From positions 150,408,500 through 150,472,499 of the forward strand of contig OY720636.1 of assembly GCA_963169105.1 (NCBI GenBank): a stretch of DNA of 64,000 bases, in the 5' to 3' direction. The position numbers and the translations under genes were made by a program. Under the pieces are notes generated by a model. The model saw only the letters and a list, made by a program, of their open reading frames with translations, was not told the DNA's origin and did no database searches. This DNA comes from Ceriagrion tenellum. Lineage: Eukaryota > Arthropoda > Insecta > Odonata > Coenagrionidae. Shown here one piece after another: positions 1 through 11,721 of the stretch; the first letter of the stretch is position 1; each line of letters opens with the position of its first letter.

Positions 1-2130
1 CGAAACGAAATCCATATTGTCTCAGCAGTGAGTTGAACTTGCTCCCCGTACCAAATTTACAGAGGTATGAGGGACATGCAAAACAGATTTTACCATCATA
101 AAGAAAACCAATGGTTTTCAAATGGAAAATTTTCTATATCAATTTTTCCAGCCTCTGGTGCTATAGAACACTTCCAAAAAATATGTTTATTTTCACTAAA
201 GTTAATGATCTGGAGCCAGGAATAGCACAAAGTCATCATAAATATAAATGTCATGCTTTCCTTTTATCTGAAATAAGTCCCCGAGGGACACCATTTCCAC
301 TAACTGCCGCTTGCAATTTCTCCACAGCTTTGAACTGAGAGTTATGAAACGCAGCGGGTTCATTCATCCTTCGACCCTAAACAAAATAAACAGAATATCT
401 CGTCATTTTCTTTTTTATATAAGCCACACATCTGAAGGTTTACGAACTAAATCAAATAACTACATATAAATATAAAAAATAGGACAAGCTTATTATGTTG
501 TTAGGTTGTTGGTCTTCAGTCACACTAACTGCTTGCGCTATGTAACATAACCCTCAATCCAAGATTGTGGAGGGTTGGAAAACAAATATGTCCCCAAAAT
601 GTTAACGGAAAGAGTCGCCAACGTGCAGGAGTTGTTATGTTACAGATAAAATTTTGCTTCCCCAGATCGTGAGCAATCGTCTATTTTTGAATGGTATTGT
701 CCCAAAGTGTACGTTTGCAAAAGGGAATTGAAGACGCGTATAAAGTATTACTGTGCGGAATGCCGCGTAGACTGTGCGGCTGTGTGATTCAGTCACTCCC
801 ACTCGTCTTTTCCAACAATCATTTATTAGATCGAAAAAATTTGTCTTCTCTAATAAATCACAGCATATTCCCGATGGAGCGCCGCGTCGCTGGCAAATTT
901 GATCCCGACGCCGCCGCCGAATTGAGAATCGCAGCGCACCGCCGTCCAAATATCCGGCGGCAGCGGCGGCGGCTCCGTGGCGTGTCGCGAGATGACTCGC
1001 ATTTCAATCCACTCTTCTGCTTCGATAGTGATGTCATCGTACCTGGCGGCTAGCGACCTTCCCACCTTTGTATTACTGGCTCGCTCCCACCCTCACGCAA
1101 CCGGCCCTCCCTGACTGCGCGTTTACTCGCTCCTAAGAGTAGGTTCCCGTTTGCCGGCCAACGCTATCCCGGGAGGCTGAGTGTTAGCAGTTTCCGAGCG
1201 CATTTGGTGTCTTATGATTTAATTTTCATTGCGGCCAAGGGGCGCAAACAACGACATGTGGACGGTCGTGGAGGATATTAAAAAAAGACAACAGCGTCGA
1301 CGTCGAAGTTTGGCAGTCTAAGCCCAGTTTTGGTTGGCGGAATGTCGGAAGACTCAAAAAGGTGATACGCAAGGAATATTACATCCGTCAACTCTATCTT
1401 CTGAAGGGCCAAGAGAACGACGAGGCAAGCAGTGATGATAAAAATTCTGATCGAGATCACCTAAACCCGGAAACTCGGTTTCGGACATATTCCTAACGAA
1501 CAGGACCTTTCTAGGGCTAATATTATTCTTTGGATGGATTTATTATTTGTTTTGATGTTAACAACATAAATTCTCTCGAAAAGACTCGCGGAATAAAAGT
1601 ATAAGCCAATGACGAAGAAGTTTCTTTAAAATGTGAGGGAAAAGATTCAAATTGGCCAGAGTATCAGAGCTTCTTTGAAATAATCAGTTGAAAATACCGA
1701 TTAAAACGATGACTAAATCATCGCAAATCAGTGATCGCTTGATTATTTTTTCGAAGTAGAGCAGGCTTTTGACGGAGGTATCTAAGACGTCATTGACGTC
1801 CGGCGAAAGGCCAACCAATAGCAGTGCCGATCAGGAATTCGCATTTTCTGCAGCTGACTGACACTTACGGAAACTTTTCAGACCACAGGTGCGTAATAAT
1901 AGGAGTTAAAATATCAAAAAATAAGCAAAGAATTCCATACTGGCAATTAGACAATACACTCCTCTCAAGTGACGAATACTGTTGCCACACTTGAGCCTTA
2001 TTAGAGTCACTCTCATAGTTTTCAACAAAATTGGGCCTATATGCAAACTGGGAACTCATGAAGCGAGAAATAAAAGAACATGCTACAGTGTATAGAGGAG
2101 GGCTGCGCTTGAATTAAATGGGTGGGATGG
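1..2130. other. No gene recognised; unique DNA with one CpG-rich patch
   Basis: I see no coding region, RNA gene or known repeat here. The AT-rich DNA is interrupted at about 870-1200 by a GC-rich, CpG-dense patch with GCCGCC/CGGCGG runs. Short open frames cross the patch on both strands, which is what GC-rich DNA gives by chance. The patch could be a CpG island or promoter-like segment, but no transcript can be tied to it. Confidence 0.5.
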
Positions 2131-2150
2131 GCGATGGCTACTTTGCCAGA

Positions 2151-2800
2151 GGCGCTACTGTCCATTAAAAAAGTCGAGTTTGTTGAGTTTAAGACGCTGT
2201 ATCTTCAAGTAGGGACAACCGATTTGAACAAAATTAAATGCGTACAATAGAAGAATCATTTCTTCGTTTACTGATTGGTGTAATTAATTTTTTTAATCCT
2301 TATCTACACTTTTACGATATTTGTTTTGAAAAAAGACCGTTTTCGGCACTCAAAACCCGATGGCCCGAATTTATGTCATTGTCATTCTCTTAATATTTAT
2401 TGTAGTGAAAAATGATTTTGATATAAATTAGCCAAGCATGTTTTTAACAAACTAAAGGATAAAAAATTTCTATGTTGAGTTTTACACGAGCTGTTGTAAA
2501 AGTTGTAAACCTCAGCCAATTCCGAAACTAACGATGCAATAGAGGTTTGAGTTATACCGTTGTAACCGCAATGACGCCGGCTTTATAAATGTGTACATAA
2601 CCATTAGTCAAATTTCCTGGGATTGCCGATAACGATTTATATGTATTTCACGCGCAGAGAAGGCAGGGTTCTCGCATCAGGAAACGTTGAAATGATTCTT
2701 CTATCGTATGCATTTTATTTTGTTAGAATAGATTGACCCTACGTGAAGATACAGCGTCGTAAACTCAACGGACTCGAATTTTTTTAATGGACAGTAGGGC
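2151..2800. mobile_element. Non-autonomous DNA transposon (MITE) with ~125-bp terminal inverted repeats
   Basis: The left end (2151-2275) is repeated as its reverse complement at 2678-2800. Both arms carry CTACTGTCCATTAAAAAA at the tip and then TTGAGTTTA, GACGCTGTATCTTCA and ATAGAAGAATCATTT in the same order, with scattered mismatches and small indels. The ~400-bp interior has no ORF. A further inverted match (GGCTACT near 2136-2142 and AGTAGCC near 2831-2837) suggests the real ends may lie slightly outside. I could not find a clear target-site duplication, so the superfamily is not assigned. Confidence 0.8.
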
Positions 2801-2879
2801 ACTGGTCGCGAGGACTGGTTTGGAGTACATAGTAGCCAATAACAAGCCTACTGCCGGTGTTCTGGCTCAATAAGCATCC

Positions 2880-3722
2880 AGAGATATGCCTATGCCCACA
2901 GATTAAAGATCAATGGAAAGTGGATCGATGACCCTAAGATACTCACTGTAGAAGTGAGAGCACACCTCTACAGCATCTTTGAAGAACGTTTCGAGGCTAA
3001 CGACTGTGAGGAAAATGCAATAATCTCTACCCTTCATTAGTTACCTGATAATCTTGCCGATGATTTGGACCCTCCCATCGAGGCAAGCGAGGTTAGGGCC
3101 GCATAAAAGTGCCTCACTAAGAACAAAGCCCCTGGAGTTGATGGCATGACACCCGAATTTCACCTCTAATTCTGGAATCAAGTCCGAGTACCCTGTTTAA
3201 AGACAATGAGAGGAACTTTCTGCAAACACAGGCTTCCGTGCTTGACGGCAACAGCAGTCATAACTATAATGCTAAAGAATCCGAATCCAGAATCGATTGA
3301 CTGCCTGAGACCGTTCTCCATTATCAACACACATGATAAAATAATTGTAAAAACTCTGGCAAATGGACTCTCTGGGTTATTGCTTTCATCTTATTGGAAG
3401 AACAGTCCTACTGCGTTCTTGGAATATTCATATATAATGTGATTTCTATCGTCCGTGACCTTGTCAGGAAGTAGTTGACTGTGAAAAACCACTTGCCGGA
3501 CTCTCATTGGATATAAGGAAAGCCTTTGACAGTATTGGCAACGAATCAGTTTTCTTAATAATGGAAAATATTGGTCATCGTCAGGATTTCATAGGCATGA
3601 TAAAAGTCAAATGTACCGAAAAAGTGTGCACGGCAAGATAGGGCTCCTGCTGTCCGCCCCTTTTCAATTCCGCCATCCAATACGCTAAAGCCGGATGTTC
3701 ACATGTTTCATGTGAAACCAAG
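2880..3722 (+). pseudogene. Degenerate LINE reverse transcriptase (L1-like motifs)
   Basis: Broken reading frames on the plus strand carry reverse transcriptase landmarks in the right order. NKAPGVDGMTPEF lies near 3121-3166, LRPFSIINTHDKIIVKTLAN near 3303-3362, LDIRKAFDSIGNES (with the first catalytic Asp) near 3505-3550, and PPLFNSAIQYAKAG near 3655-3700. Several stops and frameshifts separate them. The wording of the second block resembles L1-type elements, but the clade is uncertain. The FADD block is missing. The downstream part is replaced by a CR1 fragment in the opposite orientation. This is a dead copy. Confidence 0.75.
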
Positions 3723-3896
3723 CGAAGCGTTTGCACGAAGCCAAACAGGTGCTTTGCCTCTTTCGCTTGGATTCACGCATTCGAAGTCAAGTTGTGGTCA
3801 ACTTTCTACGCGCAATCTTCCTGCCGGCAAGTTGCGTTAAGAGTATAGCAATGGAGGGTAAATTATAAATTAAATCAACTTAATAGTCACCCGTCG

Positions 3897-4191
3897 TCTA
3901 CGTCGTTATCTATATTTCATCACATCTGTCAGACCTAGAAATGTAGTGAGGCGTCAAGATAATACTCTCTGTGTCGCTCTGAAAAATATAAGTTCTGAAT
4001 TTATCAAGCAGCCTAAGCCTAGTGTGCAGTATTCGAGTCTCTAGGGGCTCCCACCTTAATCCCTCTGACAGTTCTGTAACACTATATGTTCGTTCGTAGC
4101 AGTTATTAACGAAGCGTGCTGCTTTTCTTTGTACTTCGTTAATTTTTTTGTCTTTGGGTCGGATCAGGGAAAACACGCACGGACAAACCAC
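3897..4191 (-). mobile_element. CR1-family LINE, C-terminal end of ORF2 (fragment)
   Basis: The minus-strand frame 4191-3910 encodes the carboxy end of a CR1-like ORF2: EVQRKAARFVNNCYERTYSV, then LRWEPLETR, LLDKFRTYIFQSDTESII and TPHYISRSDRC. The same block recurs at 17.8, 33.2 and 58.0 kb and in divergent form at 49.1 kb. The 3' UTR and terminal tail seen in the other copies are absent here, so both ends of the element are truncated. Confidence 0.8.
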
Positions 4192-4199
4192 TGGGAATC

Positions 4200-4345
4200 A
4201 CTAGCCTACGGACCTCAAACGGGTTTAAATTTTTAGGCCTTTGGATTGATGTTGATCCAAAAGTGGAAGATGCAACGGTACAGTATGAGATATGTACTAA
4301 CATAAGGGAAGCTTACAAAAGATGGAAAGCCAGAGTTGGGCCAAC
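4200..4345 (+). pseudogene. Possible LINE RT connection-domain remnant
   Basis: One plus-strand frame reads NGFKFLGLWIDVDPKVED followed by EICTNIREAYKRWKAR. This resembles the FLG(V)-I---G segment just downstream of the palm domain in LINE reverse transcriptases. It may be the continuation of the element at 2880-3722, separated from it by the CR1 fragment. The segment is short and this is an inference. Confidence 0.35.
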
Positions 4346-5000
4346 GTCACTCAGGGGGGAGTCCTTGTCGGGCGGGGAGTAGGGGGAAGGAAGAAGAGGC
4401 GAAAAGAGACACCGGCGAGGACGGGACGATGCGAGTGACGCGAGAGAGAGAGGACGTTATGAGGTAGACGTGGACATGATTCCGCAGGCCATTCCATGTT
4501 GTGACAGCAACATTGCGAGGAGGGGGATCCGGTGTAAGAGCTTGCGATAAAAGCGAGGCTGCCGCGCCTGGAGAGGGAAACAAACATTGGTGCCGCAAAC
4601 ATTGCTTCGGGGCGCACTTGGTGTGCTGGCGGCACAGCATCCATTAGCGGCCTCTCCCCCCCTACGCCCTGCACCCCCTCTTACACATTACGACCCCCCC
4701 CCAAGGGAGGGGGAGAAAGAAGAGAGGATTACATTCTCCTGTCTTCCTCAGCACTCGGCAAACGCGCCTCTCTCGAGACAATGCACCCTTACTTCCAGTT
4801 CCACTCCGAGAGGGATTTCACTATACGTTTAACGTGAACGTAAGATTTAAAAATGAACAAGGCCATGTATTATCAATAATACAATATTTGAGAGGGAAGA
4901 CAGGTTTACCAGCCAGCCAAAAATTTAGTCCCGAGCTCAAAAGAAAGGTTATAATCGACCGAAATAAATCCGAAGTTTAAAATATCAACTAGTGCCACAT
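4346..5000. other. GC-rich, strand-skewed segment without a gene
   Basis: About 4350-4810 is GC-rich, with G-runs on the 5' side and C-runs on the 3' side. Overlapping open frames exist on both strands but are low in complexity (Pro, Ser, Arg rich) and show no domain. The remainder is unique AT-rich DNA. No feature is supported. Confidence 0.4.
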
Positions 5001-5810
5001 TGAGAAAAAATCCTGGCTGTACAGCTATAGTTCTAGCTGTACAGCCAGAAAATCTAGCAGTATATGGGATAGCTAGACGTATAGCTGCACAGCGAGAAAT
5101 TTCCAGCGGAGCCATCTATCAATATGCATAGATATTTCCAGGAAGACAGCAATACTCTCCAGCCAGATGGAGTAGCTAACCAATTGCATCGCATACAACG
5201 CCAGCTAAGCAGATTCGCCACGCAGCTAGATATATTGCCAATAATCTGTTAACTTTCTAACTGGTCTACGGTATATTACGAATATGTATATTTACACTTG
5301 GCTGCATACTGGATAATTTTGAACGAATTGAATCACATAAAATGAAAAATATCTCAATACTGGAATGAAAAACATTTTACCTAACGAATGCCACCAACTT
5401 AAGCAATATGTTTTGCTTAAAGTTTTCTTCCGTGGAAGAGTTCTAGTTGGAAATAATAACAAAAATTTCCCAGTAGATACTTACCGTCAAACTTAGACAC
5501 GTGATTACTAAAGCCCTAGCAAATTATTTTTTCCGCAACGTTGACCTCGTGGTTCATTCTGCATTAGAAAGAAACAATGGCGGAATGAGACAACCATAGA
5601 TCCGCTGATAAGCGACGGAGCCGTGATCTGCGTCACGTGACTCACCTTGGAAATGAGTCTCTACAGCTCACCGGATGAGCCTACCAAGCATATCATATAG
5701 CTGTGCAGCTAAGCACCGTCTGCTGTAAATCTACAGGTACCCAGCTAAATGCGACTGACTGTACAGTATTTTACATAGCTACACAGCCAGAAAATCTGCT
5801 GATTCAGCTA
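5000..5810. repeat. Diverged AGCTGTACAGC-type short repeats
   Basis: Two clusters, 5018-5110 and 5695-5800, consist of diverged copies of a palindromic AGCTGTACAGC or AGCTATACAGC word. ACAGCCAGAAAATCT is shared exactly by the two clusters (near 5041 and 5784). The ~580 bp between them is unique. The clusters could be the ends of one element or remnants of a satellite. Confidence 0.4.
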
Positions 5811-5829
5811 AACTAAAGCAGCAAGCCGT

Positions 5830-6520
5830 TTTAGCAGTAGAGCGTGTGCACTTTTTTTGCAGTGCACATCCAAGAGATTGGAGTCTATGGATCAGAAACA
5901 GGTGAGGCAGAAAGGACTGAACCACGAGGTGTAATAGCCTGGCAAGAATAATGGCATACGGTATCAATGCAATTATAAGGTATTTCGAGTTGACCCAGAC
6001 ATTCAGCTTTAAGGGCCATTGCAATTGTGTTCGCAGCATCAATTTTCCAAACTTTATCATGCGTTATTCTTCCATTTTGCAATCAACTAGTTTTTTATGA
6101 ATAAAACAGAACGTAACTTAATTTTTCTCGGTGTATGATAGTAAACTCTCTCGATGACGTGGATGCTGATAAGCTCCCCCCAGAGATACTCATCTCAACC
6201 GCACTCGTTACATCAAAATAAGTTCAATGGCAATACAATTATAACACATGCACTCAACTACCAAATTCCAAAATTCAAATTAGCCAAGTTGCTAATTGCA
6301 CGCCATATGAACAGATACAAAAACTTAAGTTTCCTTCTAACCTTGTCTTTTACAAAATTTTAATTACCTTTTGGACCTTACATGTAACTAAAATAAAAAT
6401 ATGATATGACTTGAAGCGCGCACGCTCAAAAAGAATCAATGGTTGTCAATAACAAACATATTTTAAAATGATGACAATTAATTATATCTTCCCTGCAGGA
6501 TGGGCGGTTTGTATGTACAT
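5830..6520. other. No feature recognised
   Basis: AT-rich unique sequence. Small open frames on both strands show no recognisable domain, and no inverted or tandem repeat stands out. Confidence 0.4.
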
Positions 6521-6529
6521 AATTCTACT

Positions 6530-6885
6530 TACCGTATTTATCTGAATATAAGACCCCCCCCTTTACATATAAGACCTCCTCCCACTTTTGAGGCTCAAAT
6601 TCCTGGAAAAATATAAAACAGGTGGGAGAGCCCTCAGGGAAGTACTCAGCCAGTTTTGAAAGAATGTGTGAGGCTTTGCATGTTTTGTAATTGAGCAGTA
6701 AGTGTTTCTAAATGCTGTTTGAATGCTAAAGGAAATAAATCATTCAAATTTTGAATAAATATAACTTTAAATATCAGTATGGGTACCCCCTCTGGCTTAT
6801 CTTTCCCGTATAAGACCCCCCCACCACTTTTGGAACATATTTTTCGGGATAAAAAAGGGGGTTTTATATTCAAGTAAATACGGTA
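6530..6885. mobile_element. MITE with ~30-bp inverted ends (ACCGTATTTA type)
   Basis: The left end ACCGTATTTATCTGAATATA is mirrored at the right end, whose reverse complement reads ACCGTATTTACTTGAATATA. Both continue into a C-run (GACCCCCC and AACCCCC). A further internal GTATAAGACCCCCCC copy lies near 6808. The ~355-bp unit has no ORF. The dinucleotide TA abuts CCGTA at both ends, which would fit a TA target duplication, but the exact boundary is ambiguous. Confidence 0.75.
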
Positions 6886-6889
6886 ATAC

Positions 6890-7480
6890 AAATAATCGCT
6901 GGTTCAAACACTCAGGATACGGTTGATGCCTTGTCGTGGTCCAGGCTCTCTGAACTCGCATTTTAGAGGCGAGGCCCCGTTTAGTTTGACTGGGGAATGG
7001 CGTCGTTGACCACTGCATTAATTTTGGCTCGGAATTTTTTCTTGGCAAATCGGCCGTAGTAAGAAAAATGCACCTCCCAAGGGCTTATCATTAAGTCATC
7101 GGGAACGCATGCTTGAGTGTTTTAAGTACAGATGTCGACGAAATACGATTTTATATCGATTAGCAGTTTTTTATCCAATCTTTGTCTCGATGTTTCTCAA
7201 TTATTTATCTTAACCGAGTTCGGTCTTAGCGATTATTAGACAAAATGTCTCCTGTTTTATAAATAAATAAATATACTCCTCCTGCCTTCTGCTTAATCTT
7301 AGCGTCATAATTTCGTCTGCTTTCATGCCCTGAAGAGGTTTGACAAGGTTGGGGTTATTATGAATGTTTCCGCGACATTTCAGCATTTGGAGGTTTGCTT
7401 TCGGGTTTCCTTCCACGTATTGTCTTTTGGTGACGACAGTTTCTCCAGAAATCCTGCTGGCGTCTTTTAATAGGGTTTAT
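6890..7480. other. No feature recognised
   Basis: Unique sequence of ordinary composition. Open frames on both strands (for example 7210-7416 minus) have no recognisable motif. Confidence 0.4.
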
Positions 7481-7489
7481 TACGTGACA

Positions 7490-7690
7490 ATATCACGTGC
7501 GAGTCCGCCGTTTTGGGGTCAGACCCCTCTCACTACCATTCGTGTATCTCCTAACCATCGATCCTTCTTGCATGAGTGACCCTACCAGGATAATTGCTCC
7601 CGCCAGTTCAGCTCAAGGGGTCAATGGAGCACACAAGCTCTTCCACAACAACAAATTATTTGATAATTTGCGAAATAAATCGTTTCACTG
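7490..7690 (+). repeat. Possible retroelement relic
   Basis: The stretch around 7570-7645, which contains GACCCTACCAGGATAATTGC and a following GGGGTCAATGGAGCACACAAG, reminds me of the 3' part of a retroelement repeat common in arthropod and mollusc genomes. That is recall of a pattern, not a search result. The surrounding reading frames are broken. Confidence 0.3.
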
Positions 7691-7834
7691 AAAAATATCC
7701 TGGCGTATGCAAAATACATGTTTCTCCTGAACTGACAATGAGTACAAATGACCAATAAATCTCAACGTAATGCTTCTATAAATTGTATCATGGGTTGTGA
7801 CCTACCAAATAACCTTCTTTGGACTTGAAAAATT

Positions 7835-8710
7835 CATCTACATCTACATAATACCCTGTGAGCCGCCGCATGGGCGTACAGCAGGGGGTGTTAGGTCACC
7901 AGCCGTGTAAAGCTGTAAGTTTTTGGAGATGAAATGGTGACATGTATCATAGCAATGTATTTAGTGGAGATCAATTTTTATTGTGGTCGCTTATTGTTCG
8001 CGGAAAGAACGAGTTTTTATACCTTAATGCTCGACAGTGTATCTCTCGTATTTTATCGCCACTGTCAGCCCTGAGATGTATGTCACGATAATATTCTCTA
8101 TCTCGCTCTGAAAAATATCAGTTCTGAATTTCTCAATCAACCCAAGCCTAGCGTGTAGCCTCCTAGTCTATAGAGGCTCCCACCTTAAGCCCTCTAGAAG
8201 TTTTGAGACTATATGTACGCTCGTAGCAGTTTTTAACGAAGCGCGCTGCTTTCCTTTGTATTTTATTAATTTTTAGTTCGATCTATTTGACCAGGGTCCA
8301 AAATGCTCGCGGCGTATTCGAGATGTGGCCCAACCAGAGCGAAGTAGTATCCCTCTTTGACTTTTTCATCCGAGGACCTTCCTATTATACGTTTAACAAA
8401 ACCTAGTCTCTTTGATGTTGCGCCACATATGTTCTGTAAGTGTAATCCCCACGATGTATCAGAAGTTAAGGTAATTCTAAGATATTTTTCTGTATCTGAA
8501 GATTTTATTTTTACTCCACCTAGAGTATAGGCATGGCATTTTTGTGATGACTTTCGCAGGAAGTGAACTGCGGTACATTTGAAAATATTTTGTGTGGTGC
8601 ATTTGCTGATACTTAATTCTAGCCTCCACTCCTGGAACCACGAATGAACGTTGTTAAGGTCCGATGACAGTGCTTCTTCGCGTCCTTGTAAGTTAATACG
8701 CACGTTTTAT
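7835..8710 (-). mobile_element. 5'-truncated CR1-family LINE with 3' tail
   Basis: The element reads on the minus strand from about 8710 to 7835. The frame 8703-8266 encodes the region after the RT palm: LNNVHSWFQEWRLELSISKC, then EKYLRITLTSDTSWGLHLQN, SKRLGFVKRIIGRSSDEKVK and GPHLEYAASILDPGQIDRTK. Frameshifted C-terminal sequence follows at 8080-8260. The 3' UTR has the family's GGTCACCA and GCCGCC blocks and ends in the CATCTACATCTACATA tail (plus-strand reading) at 7835. The 5' truncation at about 8.7 kb, inside the RT, is typical of incomplete target-primed reverse transcription. Confidence 0.88.
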
Positions 8711-10830
8711 TTTCTGGCCCTACATTCAGGATTCCTTTTAATGTTGAAATATCTATTACTAGATTCCATATATTCTACCAATATTAAAAAGAGTAAAATT
8801 TGCATCACCAACGGTGTAAAAATATGTAGTATGATACATAAAAAAAGCCTTTGTTATAAGCAACCTGGAATAATAATTATGATAACTGACCTGCATTAGA
8901 AGAACCTTCCGGTTGCATTTCTCTTTTAAGCTTTCCTGTCCGCTTCCTTTGGGAAAAGGCGATAAAGAAAATAGAAAAATGATTGACATAATAGTGATCT
9001 CTAGCCAATATCTTCCAAACTCTTCTGTGGAAACATTTTTCCTCAAAATGCTTGAGGTAAAATTTTGGGTTCTTAGTGGCGATATAAAGTTTTTTCTCTA
9101 TGCATACTTAGCACCCCATCTTCCTCCTATAGTCGTTTAATGGAAAGCTAGGCATACATAAGCTGCATGTAATATATAGGAGGTACAAAGCACAGCCAAA
9201 CATACATTATTTTGTTTTTTATCATTAAAATCAAATCTGTGAGCATTTTCTTAACTCCGGTCAACACCTCTCAAGTAATTTTAAGAATACTCTTTTAATA
9301 CAAGCAACAACAAGAAAAATGTACGAATGAAATGTGATTCCCCCTCCTTCCTCGCGTCGTTATTTATATTTGTAAGCATAACAACTGTAGACCACGACAT
9401 CATTATTAGAATTTCTCGCTAATGTGTAGTAATGAGCCATACACTTTAATAAATTTTAAGTGTACATGCAATATTACACCCCAAGTATGTATTCTTCTTC
9501 CGTGAAGTTGAATACGACGCTGTGATTGCAAAGAATAACGCCGACAATGAGACACTTACTGCCATAACCCATGTAAATTTATTCCACAGAAATGACCTCT
9601 TGCCAGGTGTCTAGAGGAAATAATGATAGCATGCATGTGCAGATGCCAATACTCTCTCTACCCATAAACACATCTATGGGCATGCTTTGATGAGGTCCGT
9701 AGATATTAAAATATTATGTACTTACTGCGCAGAAAATTGAGGACATGCGTAAACATGGATGCAAAAAATTTATATTCCTGTCAACAAAATCCGGGGTAAT
9801 TACTTGGAATGAGCCATTGCTCATCAGTATTTCAGTATGGAATTATGAAAAAAGGAGAAAGGGGAAACTTGATCTTCGGAGGAATACACCGCTCGCATCG
9901 GGATGGATCAACTCTAAGGCAGATTAATAGGTGTTTTCTTTCGTGAGACTCGGGATTTATATGTGTAGTCGAGTGATTAACGTAATAAAGACATTAAATA
10001 TGTGAATTTACGTTTGCATGCCCCTCTGAATCCCAGGCAAACATCAGGTTTCAATTACGTCATAATGGCTAAATACTCGTGAAGAGTTGTAAATTTGCAG
10101 TTTTCGAACTTAGGTCCGACATCCATCGGATGAGTGGCTGCGCTGCATTCGAATCATGCTTTCGGAGTAGGCGGAGTGACCCAAGGATGACGGAATTCCG
10201 CATGTGAGCTGCAAGTGATTCCATCAGTCCCATTATGAGCGGAGTATGCTTAACTACTGAGATCTTGGTTCCACCAAGCATACCAATGCTCGGGCTTATC
10301 GGTATGAATCTAGAGAAAGAATCTATCTAGAAGATGGTGACGATGTAAAAGTAATTTGCTAAGGATTTCTTTGCCACTTAATGAACTATGTGGATGACTT
10401 GAAAATAATTGATTGATTTAAATATCAGTCCCAGTTGTATAAATGGCAAAAAGTGCTTCATAGTAATTCCAGAAAGCACTATGATTCAGATAGGCAAACT
10501 ATGCCCACAAAAGTTAAAGCTCCTGGTTTCAATGAAATCAAAATTTATGACTTAAAACCAAATTAAATAGTGTGTCCTTCGATTGCTAAATTCATTTACG
10601 TCTTAAGGATAGATTTTCTCCTAATGTTTCAAGAACCGAAGTGGTAAAGACTAAATAGATAAATATGGCTCATTTAAAGACTTGAACAGCTTCAGTGCAA
10701 TTTCAATTATCCAACATCAAGTGAAATTCTGGGGCATTATGTTTTCTCCTTGTCTCGCACTTGGCGCTGGCGGAATCAATGTTTTTTCGCATGCGTTTGT
10801 CGACACGAATGTGTAATTGAAAGCCCTCGC
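8711..10830. other. No gene recognised; AT-rich unique DNA
   Basis: Only short open frames without domains are present. No inverted repeats, tRNA-like boxes or retroelement motifs were found. Some AATAAA-type words occur, as expected for the base composition. Confidence 0.4.
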
Positions 10831-10839
10831 TCGAAGCTC

Positions 10840-11260
10840 TGCTTCAAATGCAGAGAGGCATTCACGCCGTGAGGAAGGGACTGTGTCCTCTCTCCGTGCC
10901 CGGAGGGGTGATTAATATTTCAGCTCGGGAGGGCGCTTTCGGAGGAGGCGGTGGCGGGGGGGGGGGGGGCCGAGTCGGCCTCCGGAGGCGAGACCTTTCT
11001 TACTCCCATCTCGGAGTCGTCCATCTTACCCAGTTTAGCGAGCGACCCTCTCCCAACTCAACCCGCGCTCCCTGCGTCCTTGAGAGGCACTTTGCTCTCT
11101 CTGCTCGGAGTTGCCTCTAGATAGGACGCTTCCCTCCGACGGGAGAATTGGATTCGCGCGTCCAGCAACTTCCTGCGCTCTTCGGCCCCACGCCGCTGTG
11201 AACGACAGTCGCGCGCATTCGACAGAGACCCCCCGTGGACCCCCGCTGTTCACATCTTCG
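10840..11260. other. GC- and CpG-rich segment with a G14 run
   Basis: The segment is rich in CpG and contains an uninterrupted run of 14 G near 10956-10969. Open frames on both strands are explained by base composition. It might be an unmethylated CpG island or promoter-like region. No start site or transcript can be assigned. Confidence 0.35.
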
Positions 11261-11720
11261 TTTCACGCGGGCACCATGCATTGAGAGATACTCCACGCAT
11301 TTGCCATTTGAATTAATGATCTCCGAGAGTACTGTCTCCTTTCTTTGTTACTACGCAAGTGACACTAATTAGGCTGTCGCGGAACGTCTTCTCTCTCCAT
11401 CTACGTTTCCTTGGTTTCGTGGAAACGTTTGAAAAATTCAGGCTCTTTACCAATATTTTAAGTGCATATTAGAGGAGAAGGATGATTTTTAAGGCTTTTT
11501 TTCATTAGGATTAAAGATTTTGCCAGTTTTAGGAACAAATTATTGCCAAACGAATCTTTTTTATTGAAACCCTCGCGTATGTGTCGGAATCAGTTTTATT
11601 AAAACTTGAACCTGTATTTCAAGCCAGGTGAACTTTGTGCAAAGTGACAACAGCCATCACCGGGCATCATTCTGTGATACAAAACTTCTGTCATCACTTC
11701 CTTGTCCCTAATCAATCGCT
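11260..11720. other. No feature recognised
   Basis: Unique AT-rich sequence between the GC-rich island and the tail of the first Penelope-like copy. No coding or repeat signal is visible. Confidence 0.4.
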
Positions 11721-11721
11721 T

